Positions 22,636 to 35,980 of a stretch of DNA of 64,000 nt are shown piece by piece. Each line of letters starts with the position of its first letter. Positions within the stretch are counted from its first letter, which is position 1. Made by a program: the position numbers and the translations under genes. The notes under the pieces were generated by a model. It did no database searches, was not told where the DNA came from, and saw only the letters and a list, made by a program, of their open reading frames with translations. Source of the stretch: Sipunculus nudus (lineage: Eukaryota; Annelida; Sipuncula; Golfingiida; Sipunculidae); NCBI GenBank assembly GCA_026874595.1, contig CM049307.1:28802362-28866361 (forward strand), read 5' to 3'.

Positions 22636-24203
22636 ATAAGTCATTTTTTGTCAGAATGTTATGAAATAGCACTAAACCGTTATTTCTAACACGTGTTTTA
22701 TAGGACGGCCATGCATTTTAATATTTTCATGAAATTGTATATTTCCCATATAGTGTTTCAGCAAATTTGCATAGCACGCTTACCTTTGTGTAAAATTACC
22801 TCCTGTCACACCAAACTATTTACCAAAAGCTTGAATTACACATACATGCATATATATAAATATATATACAGCAGATATATTATTAAAGGTTGAGATTACA
22901 AAATCCCAGATCACAGAAACCTCTGCTTTAAACGAACGATCATGGAGAATACTTGATCTCCAGCAGTGCATGAGAAATCTGACCTTTAGCATGCAGTTTA
23001 ACTAATTAAGGTCTAAAATTCAGAGGTGCTTAAGCTACTGGATTAACCCGTCAAAGTGAATTAGTTTGTCATTTCCACAGAGGGTCTATCACAGCCTGCC
23101 AGCATGTTGACCTTCATGGGCCTAACTGTGCAGTTTATATACCTTTGGCATCCTCAAATCATGTTTGAGTAAAATGCGTAAGAACAGAAAATTTACCGAT
23201 GGTGCCACCAGTCTGCAGTAACAATTAAAGTTCATTTATCTGTCTGGGGTTTTGGAATGCGCCCAACTGTTCGTGAGTTATCTGGTTTGACGATGATCTA
23301 CTGAAGATGTAAAGAAGACCTTTCTTGAGTGATTAGCATGTGACGTCAAACACTTCCTGGCTGTAATGGTTACGATTTGTACCTTGTTTACCGACCGCCG
23401 TCCAAAGGTTACGCTCAGTTACTAGTAGAATTTAGGTCACAGTGGCCTACTTTTTGGTATCCACAAGAGAACTATTACGCCTGTCAGCATATGAAACTTA
23501 AACTACCTAGCCCTGAGGGTTACGATTTGTTTCTTGTTAACCACCTGGAAAGATGACAGACAAAGCATTTCACTATAACTAGATTATATTACGTCAGCTT
23601 AGCAAAAATCGACATTCACTGAGAATCCTGACCGATATCTCATACGGTTATTACCGTGGAAGCGAATGTAAACTGGTAACAGTTTACATAAAACTCGATT
23701 CAACCAAATGTAATTAATACTTTCAAAGTCACCCGTGAAAGTAGCTTGTTAAAGAATTAAACTCTGCATGGGAATAGATAAGGATTAATTATATGTGGTT
23801 TGAGTGGAGCTATGAAGCCTTGACAAACGACTCTTGCCTCACATAAAATGGGCATGAAATTATTTAAGGGGAAAATCTATACAGTCTATCGTACCCTCCA
23901 ACAAGACATTCACGACTCCCTGCTACCACAGTCATACATGTCAATGGAATAGCCATCCGTAGAACTAAATATCTATTAAATCAAATTTTGATAGTTTCCC
24001 TGGGCCCGTTTGCTATCAGAGTTATGTTTGACTAAAGGGCTGATGAGGCTGGTACGTCTGATAAGGTCTTCAATTGGTAATTGTGGACCCAAGATACAGC
24101 GGTGCGAAATTATTTGTCCTAAAAAGTCTTGATCCATTATTTGCAAGATGTTAACTGCCTAAAACATGGGTTGCTTAATAGTATGAAGGCTCCTGCTTCT
24201 CTT

Positions 24204-24205
<2 letters not shown>
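22636..24205. other. Unique non-coding DNA
   Basis: AT-rich sequence with short frames and no recognisable domain, RNA or repeat. Around 23370-23560 two segments share TTACGATTTGT plus CTTGTT (near 23369 and 23519), a weak hint of an old local duplication. Confidence 0.45.

Positions 24206-24264
<59 letters not shown>
24206..24264. repeat. (TA)n microsatellite
   Basis: An uninterrupted TA run of about 58 bases. Confidence 0.97.
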
Positions 24265-24266
<2 letters not shown>

Positions 24267-25331
24267 CTGAATACTCATCTCAACACTGTTACCGCTCATT
24301 ATTAAAGTATCATTACTTTATTTTCAGCACGATCACCATACTGACCAGTGTAACTACAGTAACACCATGACTGGGTTGTCAGCATACTATAAATATAGAA
24401 GTCACCCAGTTACAAAAAAAATAACCTATCTTTGCATTACATTAGAACGTAACCACGTAGAGAAAAGATCGCTTTGAAATTTTAGGAATCCTTCCTCTGT
24501 GTGAGTAAAGTTGGTAAGTATTAGTTTTCAGACGCCATTAATGCCTATCCGCTTGGTGTCTGAGCCTGACACAGAGGGATCCTGCACAGTTTTTGTGCTG
24601 CCCAGAACTGGTATTCATATTTAAATCTATCCCGTAGGGTTAATCAGTATTCCCAAGAAACAATCTTTACCAGTAAATAGTCACAATATTCGGTTTTATG
24701 CTACCTGTCTTGAGGGTCGGCATGCTATGTGCGATGTTTGAGATCTCAATTTACGTACAGAGAAGCCAACTAGCGAGTTCTAATGAAATATTCCGTAGGA
24801 ACGCAAACCGTCAGATGACGTCACAGTTTCAAATAGTATTGTGTTAGAATATATAGGTGACAGTCGTGACCCCTTATGTTTTTTGAGTGTTTAATTCTTG
24901 CTCCTCTTAAAGATCTTTAATGTCACGCACCAACATAATACGTTTATAAATACTTTTAATTTGATCACACACCTTACCAGACAATGTATAAGATGGAGCG
25001 TAGTGTAACAGCGGAAAAAAAATATATAACACCTACTGATATTATTTAATCAAAACGAAAAGACCAGGTTACTCCACTCTTATTGATCACGCTGTGCATT
25101 GTGCTGAAGAAACTATTACACTGATTGAATAAATCCAGCGTGAAATGATGAAATTAGTTTTCACGGGAAACCTGTGTTATTGTAGAACTTGCATTGTGTG
25201 TAATTTACGTACATCCTGGGCGTGAATATTTCAAAGCAAGAAAATGGTAGGATACAAGGAACACGCTGAGAGTAGTTCTATACTCAGTCTTGTGTGATGT
25301 CAGGTCTTCTGATACAGTCTAGCCAGTATCA
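24265..25331. other. Unique AT-rich non-coding DNA
   Basis: No gene, RNA or tandem repeat was recognised here. Confidence 0.5.
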
Positions 25332-25645
25332 GATTTGGCATCAGGGGCGTTGCCCCAACCCCATAGAACTTTCTATGCAGATAACATTAAATACATAGAA
25401 ATATTTGGCATCAGATTTGGTATCAGATTTGGCATCAGATTTGGTATCAAGATTTGGCATCAGATTTAGTATAAGATTTGGCATCAGGGGCGTTGCCCCA
25501 ACCCCCTCAGACTTTGTATGTAATATTTAGGAAAAATTTCAAGACACTTAATATCTGATATGAAATTAAAATATGAAAGTAATAATAAAAACATAAAAAT
25601 ATCAGTCGTACACTGATCTGCAAGTAACATTAAATACATAGAAAG
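25332..25645. repeat. Composite small repeat (GGGGCGTTGCCCC units and 12-bp array)
   Basis: ATTTGGCATCAGGGGCGTTG followed by CCCCAACCCC occurs at 25332-25362 and again at 25476-25505. GGGGC-GTT-GCCCC in it is a small perfect hairpin. Between the copies (about 25402-25488) lies a 12-bp array alternating CAGATTTGGCAT and CAGATTTGGTAT. TAACATTAAATACATAGAAA occurs at 25382 and again at 25625. The order suggests a duplicated mobile-element fragment with a local slippage array inside it. Confidence 0.7.
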
Positions 25646-25784
25646 AGATATATATCGGGAACTTTATTCTCAAATTGTTATAGGATAACGAAGAAAATGA
25701 AGATAACTAAATCATGCACCCCATACAAATGATTAATCAGTGAAACTTTCCCTTGTTTGAGTCTTAACATATCACAGGATTCTT

Positions 25785-25785
25785 C

Positions 25786-25821
<36 letters not shown>

Positions 25822-25823
25822 AT
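25785..25823. repeat. (TA)n(TG)n microsatellite
   Basis: A short TA run changes into about ten TG units. Confidence 0.95.
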
Positions 25824-27365
25824 TTATATTATTTTTGCCCACCCTAACCCCCGTCCTTCTGTAAATCCTGGCTTCATTTCTGTGCGTTCGGATCAAACTA
25901 ACATTTCAGCAGAATAAATTTTTCATGTAATATAAGTTTCATTTACCAAAGACTATCACTGGAACACCGTGATGGACGTTCCCAAAAGAACCAACATCAC
26001 ATTTGAGAGTTTTTGAAGGTGAAGCTCATTTATTAAGTTCTCTGTATCCGCAATGAGTATTAGCACATGTTGAACCTGGTCCATGAATTGTCAGTGGACA
26101 CACTGGCTAACCTCTTGTGTATTCCGCCGGACTTGTATCGGCTTAGCCGTCCTCTTTTCCACCAAACTCCAGACATTATTAACCCGGAAGAAATTGGCCC
26201 CGGTGTGGTGCTAACTCCAATAACCGTGTACGAATAGGCAGGATATCAGAGAAAAACGTGAGGGGCTTAGATGGCCAACAGAGAGGAAGTCGAGTGTATG
26301 CCTGGGCCCTTAACAAAATAGCACCTCTGTTACGTCGTGATAACACGAAAATGACGTGGCAGCAGACAGTAAAGGTTCCGCGGAACAAGACATGGCCTGC
26401 ATCGGCTGTTTCTGCCGAAGATAAACCCTGTATGCCCTTAACAGCAAACTGACACTTAAAAACGTGAAGCGTGTGCTGGCGGTTGGTAGCACGTGGTGTC
26501 AGTGGTAAGGTTTAGTAATAAATTACCTGTAAAGGAAACGTCTTAATGCCAAGGTATTAAACTATATTACTTATAATGATGAATAACCTAGTGTTCTCAA
26601 AGAGGAACTTGAGCGTAGTATTTCAGTTTATCTATAAATATGGAAGAATTACTTGTAAATAAAGATGGCTAACTGGATATGCCAGGAATTCTGAAAACTA
26701 GAAAAAAAATCAAAAACAACACTGTAAGTGCTGGAAATCGGGAAAGACGCCTGTAGCCATCAAATATCCGGGTAAATGCTATAAACCGTCTCGAGATATT
26801 CCTGATTTGCCACAGCGCAACCATAGCCACTTACTGCGCTTACAGAGTCACATTTTCAACATAATTTTAACAATGGCTAACGGCACTTGACAAAACAAAT
26901 TTCGTTCATATCAGTTTTATTGGTATAACTTGGGAAAGAACGACAGTGTTAATGTTATTCGTTTTTAAAACTGATTTACTACATATGTGGATCATGTAAT
27001 TGACGCCTGATTCAGTCGTTGGACTTTCCGTTTTAGGCTCCATCCTCACCAAAGCTTCTAAGACAAAAATGGTAAAATCTGGAGACAGTCTCTCTGAGAT
27101 TCACTCTGTCTCCAATATACATGTAATGACTAAAGGTTATCCCCATTCCCGTGCATATAAAATCCGAGGATGCGCATTAATGATAGTACATTCTTTTTCG
27201 CATATCTTAGTTTATTTCTTAATAGCATATCATTCCTAATAGCATATCATCCCTGATAACATATCATTCTTACTTTCAACCTCATTCACTAGAGAGGGCA
27301 CCCAACTGGCCCGGGCCCTGCTTTTTGAAAAAAGGCGCGTATCTAGCTATAACTCTACATCGCTA
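25824..27365. other. Unique non-coding DNA
   Basis: No gene can be supported. About 26100-26470 has balanced composition and two short overlapping frames on opposite strands without domains. At 27221-27270 three imperfect copies of an AATAGCATATCATTCCT-like unit form a tiny tandem repeat. Confidence 0.45.
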
Positions 27366-28665
27366 ACTATTAACCGTCTATTAAAAAGGACATGTATCTA
27401 CTCTGGCAGTGGATCAATTTTGTCAACCATAGACCGTCCTTTGAAAAGGAAATCTATCTACTCTAGCAGTAGCCTTACCTCCCAAACCATTGACTGTTCT
27501 TTACAAAGACATGTATCTACTGTAACAGTAGCCCCACCTTCTAAACCATTAACCGTATATAAAAAAGGACTTATATATGCTCTAGCAGTAGTTGTACCTT
27601 CCAAACCATTGACCGTACTTTACAAAGAAATGTATCTACTTTAACAGTAGCTTCACCTTCTAAACCATTAACCTACTTTTAAAAGGACACGTATCTACTC
27701 TAGCAGTAGCTGTACCTCCCAAACCATTAACCGTTCTTTACAAAAACATGCATCTACTTTAACAGTAGGCCCCTCTCCTCAACCATTAACCTACTTTTAA
27801 AAGGACACGTTTCTACTGTAGCAGTAGATGTACCTCCTAAACCATTAACCGTTCTTTACAAAAACATGCATCTACTTTAACAGTAGGCCCCTCTCCTCAA
27901 CCATTAACCTACTTTTAAAAGGACACGTTTCTACTGTAGCAGTAGATGTACCTCCTAAACCATTAACCGTTCTTTACAAAAACATGCATCTACTTTAACA
28001 GTAGGCCCCTCTCCTCAACCATTAACCTACTTTTAAAAGGACACGTTTCTACTGTAGCAGTAGATGTACCTCCTAAACCATTAACCGTTCTTTACAAAAA
28101 CATGTATCTACTTTAACAGTAGGCCCCTCCCCTCAACCATTAACCTACTTTAAAAAGGACATGTATCTACTCTAGCAGTAGCTGTACCTCCCAAACCATT
28201 GACCTTTCTTTACAAAGAATGGTATCTACTTTAACAGTAGGCCCCTCTCCTCAACCATTAACCTACTTTAAAAAGGAAATGTATCTACTCTAGCAGTAGC
28301 TGTACCTCCTAAACAATTGACCTTTCTTTACAAAGAGATGTATCTACTTTAACAGTACACCAACTTCTAAACCATTAACCGTACTTAAGAAAGGACGTTT
28401 CTACTCTAGCAGTAGCTCTACCTCCAAAACCATAGACCTTTCTTTACAAAGAGATGTATCTACTTTAACAGTAGGCCCACTTCCTTAACCATTAACCGTA
28501 CTTAAAAAAGGACATGTATCTACTCTGGCAGTTGCTCTACGTCCAAAACCATAGACCGTTTTTTTTTTACAAAGACGTATATCTACTATAAAAGTAGCTC
28601 CTCCTCCTCAACCATTAACCGTACTTCAAAAAGGATATGTATCTTCTTGAGCAGTACGCCCGTAC
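27366..28665. repeat. 59-bp satellite-like array with 118-bp higher-order unit
   Basis: Two related 59-bp monomers alternate. One contains CATCTACTTTAACAGTAGG, the other TTCTACTGTAGCAGTAGATG; both end in AACCATTA. Equivalent points at 27741, 27859, 27977 and 28095 are exactly 118 bases apart, and these central dimers are almost identical, while copies towards both ends are more diverged. There are about eleven dimers. Several monomers carry a small palindrome (CTACTGTAGCAGTAG-like). No coding potential is apparent. Confidence 0.95.
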
Positions 28666-29866
28666 TATTAGCGATCTTTAAAAAGTATCTTTATTAATTA
28701 GCTTAGGTTTTATTTCTCCAACCACTCAGTGGCGATAATAAACGTCAGAGTGACAGTGGGAAATGTATGAAGAGCTGAACAAAACCCAAAAATGAGAGTA
28801 GGAGCAGACCCGGTCTTCATTTTCCCTGCGGCTCACTAATTGCCTGCTCCATCAGTTATATATTTCATTAGATGACAAAAGAAATTACTTTTTGTTACTT
28901 GCTATTGAGGTATTATCATATTAAGTGCCCTGTTTTCCTGATCACACATTCATCAAAATGTGATCGTGAATGAGATCGTGAATTTGGTGGGCCAGCGATT
29001 ATATATGCCATTTTGAGACTGAAAACTAGAGAGCGCATATCCCCACCATAAAATGAAAAATTGTCTCAATTCCAGTCACTGTGTTATTTCGAGTAATACC
29101 CTTCTTTAACATATAAACGGAGATAATTAATTTTTAGACAAGTTTTGGTAAATTCAGCAGAGAAAAAGACGAAAAGGGATAATTTTTTTTGTAATCGATC
29201 CACACAAAGTTTATAACATTACTTTCCTTGCCCCATGGTCCATCCTTCCACATGCAATTTTCATTATGTGAAGTAAATTTGAAATAATGAGGTAACTGAC
29301 AGAACGTTTACGAATAAGATAGCGTGTCCTAAGTCATTTTATACTCAAGTGGCGTTCTGTTACAGTAAGTTCCTGTTCTTACCGTTTACCTTGTAAACCT
29401 ATCCGTATCTGTTTGATCAGTTCTAGCTCCGGGCAGCTTGTAATCCACCAGGACCACTGTGTTTCCTCATAGACTTCAATAACAAGCTCAATAACAAGCC
29501 CCCGGATCAATACAGTATAGGCCTGGTCGTCGGTACCGATCAATCGTATATAGACTTGTCAACTTCCGCTGTCCTCTCTGTTCACACAAGTTTTTTGATC
29601 CCCGGGGACAGGCAAAGTCTAACTCAGCTTTGGTCTTTGTACTCGTTTTACGGTTGTTGTTCTTGAACCGGTCCTGGTTAAGTTTTTAAAGAAATTTAAC
29701 TAGAAAATTATGTACAAAGTGGAGATAAAATATGCCGGGAAGCCTTAGGGGAAACATCAAGCAAAACGCTTATAACGTTCTGCCCAGCACACCATTGTGA
29801 GCTCAGTATAAGTAATGGCAGTGGAATCATTGCATACAAAGTAATTTTACCATATTCTTAGTAGTT
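28666..29866. other. Unique non-coding DNA
   Basis: No gene can be supported. About 29380-29690 is less AT-rich than the rest and has no repeats. No RNA signals were seen. Confidence 0.45.
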
Positions 29867-29880
29867 TATATCTATCTATC

Positions 29881-29950
<70 letters not shown>

Positions 29951-29974
29951 ATTATTATTATTATTATTATTTTT
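29867..29974. repeat. Compound microsatellite (TATC, TA, TG, TA, TTA)
   Basis: A few TATC units lead into TA, then TG, then TA again, and finish in ATT/TTA triplets. Confidence 0.95.
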
Positions 29975-32770
29975 TATCAAAATTATTATTCGGGATACCG
30001 GTTAAAAGATTTAACTATTACAACTATCCTAAAAATTATATCTGATCATTTCCAGATATTAAAACAACATAAATAATAATAATAATAACAACAATAACTC
30101 TATTAATATTTATGATAATAAAATTCGTCGTAAAAATTCATTAAGAACGCGGGATAAATTAATTTATTATGGATAATTTTATTTTTTTTCCAATGAAATA
30201 AATAACATTAATTTATACGTTTTCGGGGGGGGGGGGGGTGAATCAAATTATACAAATAGAAAGTAATAAATAAAATGTACGTGTTACTCTGTGAAACAAA
30301 AAAGTTATTTTCAGCCATACACTGAATAAACTACTCAGTACTCTTCATGACGAGCGCCTGAATTGAAACCAATTCTAATGAAATATTTTACTGAATTCAC
30401 GATCAGTTGTACAAAAATATCGTGCATGCAGGACGCCGTTCACTAGAAACTAATATACAAAACCCTGAGGAAAAAAAAAAACTAGTATAAATTTAAGAAG
30501 AGTCATTTCCACGTGTCGCTGAAGTAAATGAGTATTGCTGAATATGACAAATTATGCCGGTGATGCTGTTTCCAGGAATCAAAAACTGCACGTAAGGCGG
30601 GTGCGTACGGGCCGGGTCACCTTGTTATGTCGCTCGCGTTCCGGTGACAGTCGAGTGTCGGCTGAACACCTTTTTTCTCTCATTACGTCCCCAACGTGCC
30701 AACATCGGCCGAGGAGCAAGTACTCCGTAAATATTTGCATTCCTTCACCCAGAGTGTGTAGCCGTGCATAAACCCGATTATCTGGGTCACGGATTCTTTT
30801 TCTTTTACGGAAGATTATTGGCCTGATCAATGCTTCTTATAAGTCTTGTCGGCTCTGAGAGCAAAAAGATGAAATGGACAGGTCTCCGGCCCATGATGAT
30901 GATAAATTCATTTTAAGCCGAACAACTTGAACGCAAAAAAAAAAATGCACCAGCGGTATGGTGGGCGATGTCTTCATTAAAATACTTTCTAATAATTTAC
31001 AACATTGCATGATACTAGGAATACACTGAAGGCAATCGCCCCAAAGCAAACAAATAAGTAGTGATTTAATCGTTCCGTGTATATTTCTCTAACATATATT
31101 TGCAATACAAACACACTTCTGATTATTCCCTGGGGTTTATCTTAATCTTAGTGTCAAGTTTCATCAGAGTTATTTTAATCGGGCTGAGTAGAAACTTTTA
31201 ATTCACATTTTGTGTATAATGCGATTGTCTAATTATTGATATCGGGTAAGTTGTTATGTAATGTTGATGTCAACATTATTAAATTAGATAATTTAAGAGA
31301 GAATAAAAGATTTACACCCGTGACTGGCATGTATATGACATATATTGGGCTTAAACAAACTCATTACGGCATTATAAAACTTTTATAATAGTCAATTCGA
31401 ATATGAAAGCAAACTTTGAAGTTCCCTTGGTTCTGATTATAATAAATATCCATTCCGTAACAGACATGATGAGAAACACATTGGAGAGGGGTGCCACGAG
31501 TTTTCCATATATGGTTACATGTCAAATAAATGCGCCCGCATATATGACTTAATTTTGAATTAAAGATTAAGTCTTGTATTTAAATACTTCTGTAGTATGT
31601 ATAAATGTTATACATGAAGAAATCACGGGCCAGAACTACGGGTTATTACATCAAAAAGAATGAAGCTGTATTGCTTATATTAATATGTATGCAACAAATG
31701 AATTATTGATATTAATAAAAATGGTTAGCATTTGATTAGATCTTTATAAAAATAAAGTAATTTTGTTATCAGGGAAAATTGAAATTACATTGGATTTCTG
31801 CAGTGCACAGGACAACCGTTGTTCAGGTTTGGTAATATTTGCACGTACTCACCTAAAAAGAGTTGAATCTTTTGGAGGCAACAGAAATGTTGGTATGGCA
31901 GTCCGTAGTAATATTAAGGACTAGTGAACAGTTTCTTCTGGTACACAGTAAATCGATTGAAGTCTCGACACGGAGTGCAGCTCCACACACAGACACCCTC
32001 CCACGTGGTAACATCACCGGATGACCGTCGCCTGTTGATATATCAGTGCGCACGCGCAAACCAGACCGAGTTTTTGCGCTCTTAAATCCAGAAGTGCTTC
32101 ATCCAGAGCGCCGATGCAATTGCGGCGACTTTCTTTCATACATCCCGGTAAAGAATCTAAGCATCGCGACCAAACGATGGCAAATCGACGCCAATTTACA
32201 CACTAATGATCAGGGGAAATTGCGAACTGTTCGCCCACTAAATGCTCGTTTGTGCCGTATTAGCCTAGGGCTGGGAGCATTGTCCCTCTAGCTGTACGGG
32301 CGGATTGCTATTACAGAACCCATCGGGATCTCAACCTCTACAGGCCCTAACCAAACCAGATTCCTTCTGTGACACTGATGAGGTAAAAACCACTCCCTTT
32401 AGACTTATGAAAGACCCATTTTAAATAATTAAACAACAGAATGGTCTGACTGGAACTAAGAAAAAAGAGTGACCCTGCAGGCAGTTTTTTTTCAATATTG
32501 TGATAAGAGTTCATATACCGGCTTCCTACTGGCTTCATTTCCCTGTAATTTTGTTAAAAAGGATAATGGACACAAGCTTCACATCAAATGATGATTTTTC
32601 TCGATTTATTTAATTATATCCGTAGGTTTATACAATAGGTGGAACATTTGTTATTAGGCATTCGAATTTCATTTACCTTATTTAGCCTAATGAAATTACA
32701 GTCATGCTAGTAAGTATACTCAGATCGGTGAGTTCGCTTAAGTTTCAGATGTTCTTATTACTGGAGCCGA
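29975..32770. other. Unique non-coding DNA with two GC-richer islands
   Basis: 29975-30500 is extremely AT-rich apart from a run of thirteen G at about 30226-30238. About 30580-30780 and 31980-32350 are CpG-containing islands of balanced composition. Each has short open frames on both strands (70-83 codons) with no recognisable domain. They could be regulatory elements or diverged first exons; neither is supported further. Confidence 0.4.
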
Positions 32771-34480
32771 AAAAAAAATAACAGTAGCCTACCCTGGTAA
32801 CCCACCGGAAGAAATGGAAAGCAGCCTATCTTGGTAAAATGCCGGAGCAAACGTAGCGTGAGTTGTCTCGGAAAAATACTGGAACAAATGAACAGCACCC
32901 TGTCTCGGTAAACTGCCGGAAAAAAATGAATAGCAGCGTGCCTCGGTAAAGTGCTTGGACAATTGAACAGTGGTTTGCCTCCGTAAAGTGCTGGGACAAA
33001 TGAACAGTGGTCTGCCTCGGTAAGCTGCAGGGACAAATGAACAGTGGCTTTCGTCGGTAAACTGCTGGGACAAATTAACAGTGGCCTGTCTAGGTAAACT
33101 GCCGCGATAAAAAAAAAACAGTGATTTGCCTAAGTAAACTGCTGGGAAAAATGAATTGTGGCTTGCCTCGGTAAGGTGCCGGGACAAAGGAACATAGGCT
33201 TGCCTCGATAAACTGCTGGGGTAAATTAACAGTGGCCTGTCTCAGTAAACTGTTGGGACAAATTAACAGTGGCCTGTCTCAGTAAACTGCTGGGACAAAT
33301 AAACAGTAGCTTGCTTCGGTAAAATGCTCGGACAAATAAACAGGGGCCTGCCTCGGTAAATTGCTGAGGGAAAAAATTAGCAGTGGCTTGACTCGTTAAA
33401 CTGTTGGGACAAATAAACTTAGGCCTGCTTCGGTAAACTCCTGGAACAAATGAACAGTGGTTTGCCTCCGTAAAGTGCTGGGACAAATGAACAGTGGTCT
33501 GCCTCGGTAAACTGCTGGGACAAATTAACAGTGGCCTATCTAGGTAAACTGCCGCGATAAAAAAAAACAGTGATCTGCCTAGGTAAACTGCTGGGAAAAA
33601 TGAACTGTGGCTTGCTGCGGTAAGGTGCTGAGACAAATGAACATTGGCTTGCCTCGATAAACTGCTGGGGCAAATTAACAGTGGCATGTCTCGGTAAACT
33701 GTTGGGACAAATGAACAGTGGCCTGTCTCAGTAAACTGCTGGGGCAAATGAACAGTGGCTTGACTCGGTCAACTGCTGGGACAAATTAACAGCGGCCTGT
33801 CTAGGTAAACTGCAGTGACAAATGAACAGTAGCTTGCTTCGGTAAAGTGCTGGGACAAATAAACAGTGGCCTGCCTCGGTAAATTGCTGGGGCAAATGAA
33901 CAGTGGCTTGACTCGGTCAACTGCTGGGACAAATTAACAGCGGCTTGTCTAGGTAAACTGCAGTGACAAATGAACAGTAGCTTGCTTCGGTAAACTGCTG
34001 GGACAAATTAACGGCGGCTTGTCTAGGTAAACTGCCGCGAGAAAAAGAACAGAGACCTGCCTAGGTAAACTGCTAGGGCAAATGAACAGTGCCTTGCCTC
34101 GGTAGACTGCTGTGACAAATGAACAGCGGCTTGCCTCGGTAAACTCCTGGGACAAATGAACAGTGTCCTGCCTGGGTAAAGTGCTGGGACAAATGGACAG
34201 TGTCCTGCCTCAGTAAAGTGCTGGGACAAATGAACAGTATCCTGCCTCGGTAAAGTTCTGGGACAAATGAACAGTGACCTGCCTCGGTAAACTGCTGTGA
34301 CAAACGAACAGTGGCTTGCCTTGGTAAATTGCTGTGACAAACGAACAGTGGCTTTCCTCGGTAAAGTGCTGTGATAAATAAACAGTGACTGCCTCGGTAA
34401 ATGATGGGACAAATGAATGAACAATGGCTTGTGTCGGTAAATTGCGAAGTATGGACTGTGCATTGTCTCTGTAAACCGTC
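32771..34480 (-). repeat. 37-bp minisatellite array
   Basis: About 46 copies of a 37-bp unit; on the plus strand ACAAATGAACAGTGGCCTGC then CTCGGTAAACTGCTGGG. Internal duplications are visible: the variant GCCGCGATAAAA recurs at 33101 and 33551, with a similar GCCGCGAGAAAA at 34034, spacings near 12 and 13 units. On the minus strand the unit has no stop codon in any frame, so frames of 132, 173, 146 and 137 codons stay open and read a 37-residue repeat. They start and stop only where the unit has mutated and have no other sign of being genes. Confidence 0.96.
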
Positions 34481-35280
34481 CAGCAAAAATAACTGCGATA
34501 TGTTAAAATGTTGGGCTAAATTATATTGAACTCTCTCGGAAAATGTTTTGACAGCCTACAACATTAATTTTAAGCGTCAGATAAAAAAAATGACCTTCTC
34601 CAATCCCGAGGTCAAAGGAAAGTATTGTAAACTGTCAAAAGTGAGAGTGGCCCTTACAGCTTAACTCGTTTTAGTTAATTGCTGTTATATACACAATCTA
34701 TAATCAGGTCTAAGTTAACCGCTGTTTAAAATACAATATTCTATTTGTAAGCTGAAGTAAAATGCTGTTAAAATGTCATCAGGTCTTTACTCGCTTGCTA
34801 AAATATAATCGGGTCTTTACGGGCAAATCTTATGTCAAATGGAATACTGCAACGACTTTTACAGGAAATTTACCTTGATTTTTAGGGGGAAACGGCTGCG
34901 AAAAATGAATGAAAAAATTATGCCAATGATCATTAGAGAAGATATCACATGCTTAAACCGTTGGCTATCTGGATTTTTTCTTCGTTCGCGAAGATCTGTA
35001 CAAAATATACTTCAGCTTGCCCTGTCAGCTTGTATGCTGACAAACTGCTGTACGAAATAAACGTCACCATGCCTTGTCAACTAATGGGACAAATAATGGA
35101 TGCTGCAAGAAATGATCCGTCGAGTGACTCGTGTCAAATGACGTAGCAAAGAATAAGAGTCCCTCAGTAGGAAACTGCTGGCAAACTGCTGCACGAATGA
35201 ACTTACAACTGCCGTGTCAATTGATGTACCAAATTTATACAAACCCTCAGCGGCGAGCCGCTGTTAAAAATGTAGACTCT
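34481..35280. repeat. Decayed flank of the 37-bp array
   Basis: Scattered fragments of the unit persist, such as AAACTGCTG, CTTGCCCTGTCAG and GGGACAAATAATG, but the 37-bp spacing is lost. Decay increases away from the clean array. The left edge of the array has no comparable tail. Confidence 0.6.
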
Positions 35281-35980
35281 ATAATCTGATATTATACTAT
35301 GTTAGTTATTATTTACATATCTTATTCATTTATTAGGGATTTGCTGTCTTGATATGACATAAGTAATATTTAATTGGTATATTAGTGCTCTTCGTACTGA
35401 TAAAAATCAATGATAGGAGGTTCAATATCTATGGATACCAACTTCTCTCCGTTTACACATGAGACGTGCTTTACTAGCAAATTTTATAATCTGTATCACT
35501 CATCACTTTGGTTGGCCTGTAAATGACGCAATATATTTGTCATTAATCTTGTTATCCGATCCGTCAATTAATTAAAGTGAACTAGGTTGCTTTAATGATC
35601 TCAAAAACGTAAGCAGGAGTGATTTTTTTGCGTAGTAAATAATATTGACAATCTCATTGACGCAGTGTCTTCATCTTTCATCAAGGGGAGAGAGAGTATA
35701 ATACTTAAAGTATTAATCATATAATTGGGTAGACTACTAAACATGAAAAACTGCTACGAATCTTTTTAGCAGAATTTTTAAGCTGGATTTATATTTATGT
35801 ACATGTTTATGTACATTAAAATTTATTCTTATGTAAAGTTCATTTTAAATACAATCTATATATAAAGAAATGAAATACTAAATAATGTTATTTATGAAAA
35901 AGGAGTGCCTACAAAGAAAAATCTGGCAAGAAAACATAAAGAAAATGTTTGCTCATTATCGACAAGAATAGAATGAGAAA
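35281..35980. other. Unique AT-rich non-coding DNA
   Basis: No recognisable gene, RNA or repeat. Confidence 0.5.

Noticed and set aside
30226-30238. Poly-G and poly-C runs here and at 38.7, 44.2, 54.0 and 60.0 kb as functional elements
   Set aside because: Mononucleotide runs are common and their lengths may be sequencing-dependent. Two of them lie inside MITEs.
33226-33747. 173-codon minus-strand open frame, and neighbours of 132, 146 and 137 codons
   Set aside because: All are translations of the stop-free 37-bp unit in different frames, with no start context, domain or unique flanking exon.
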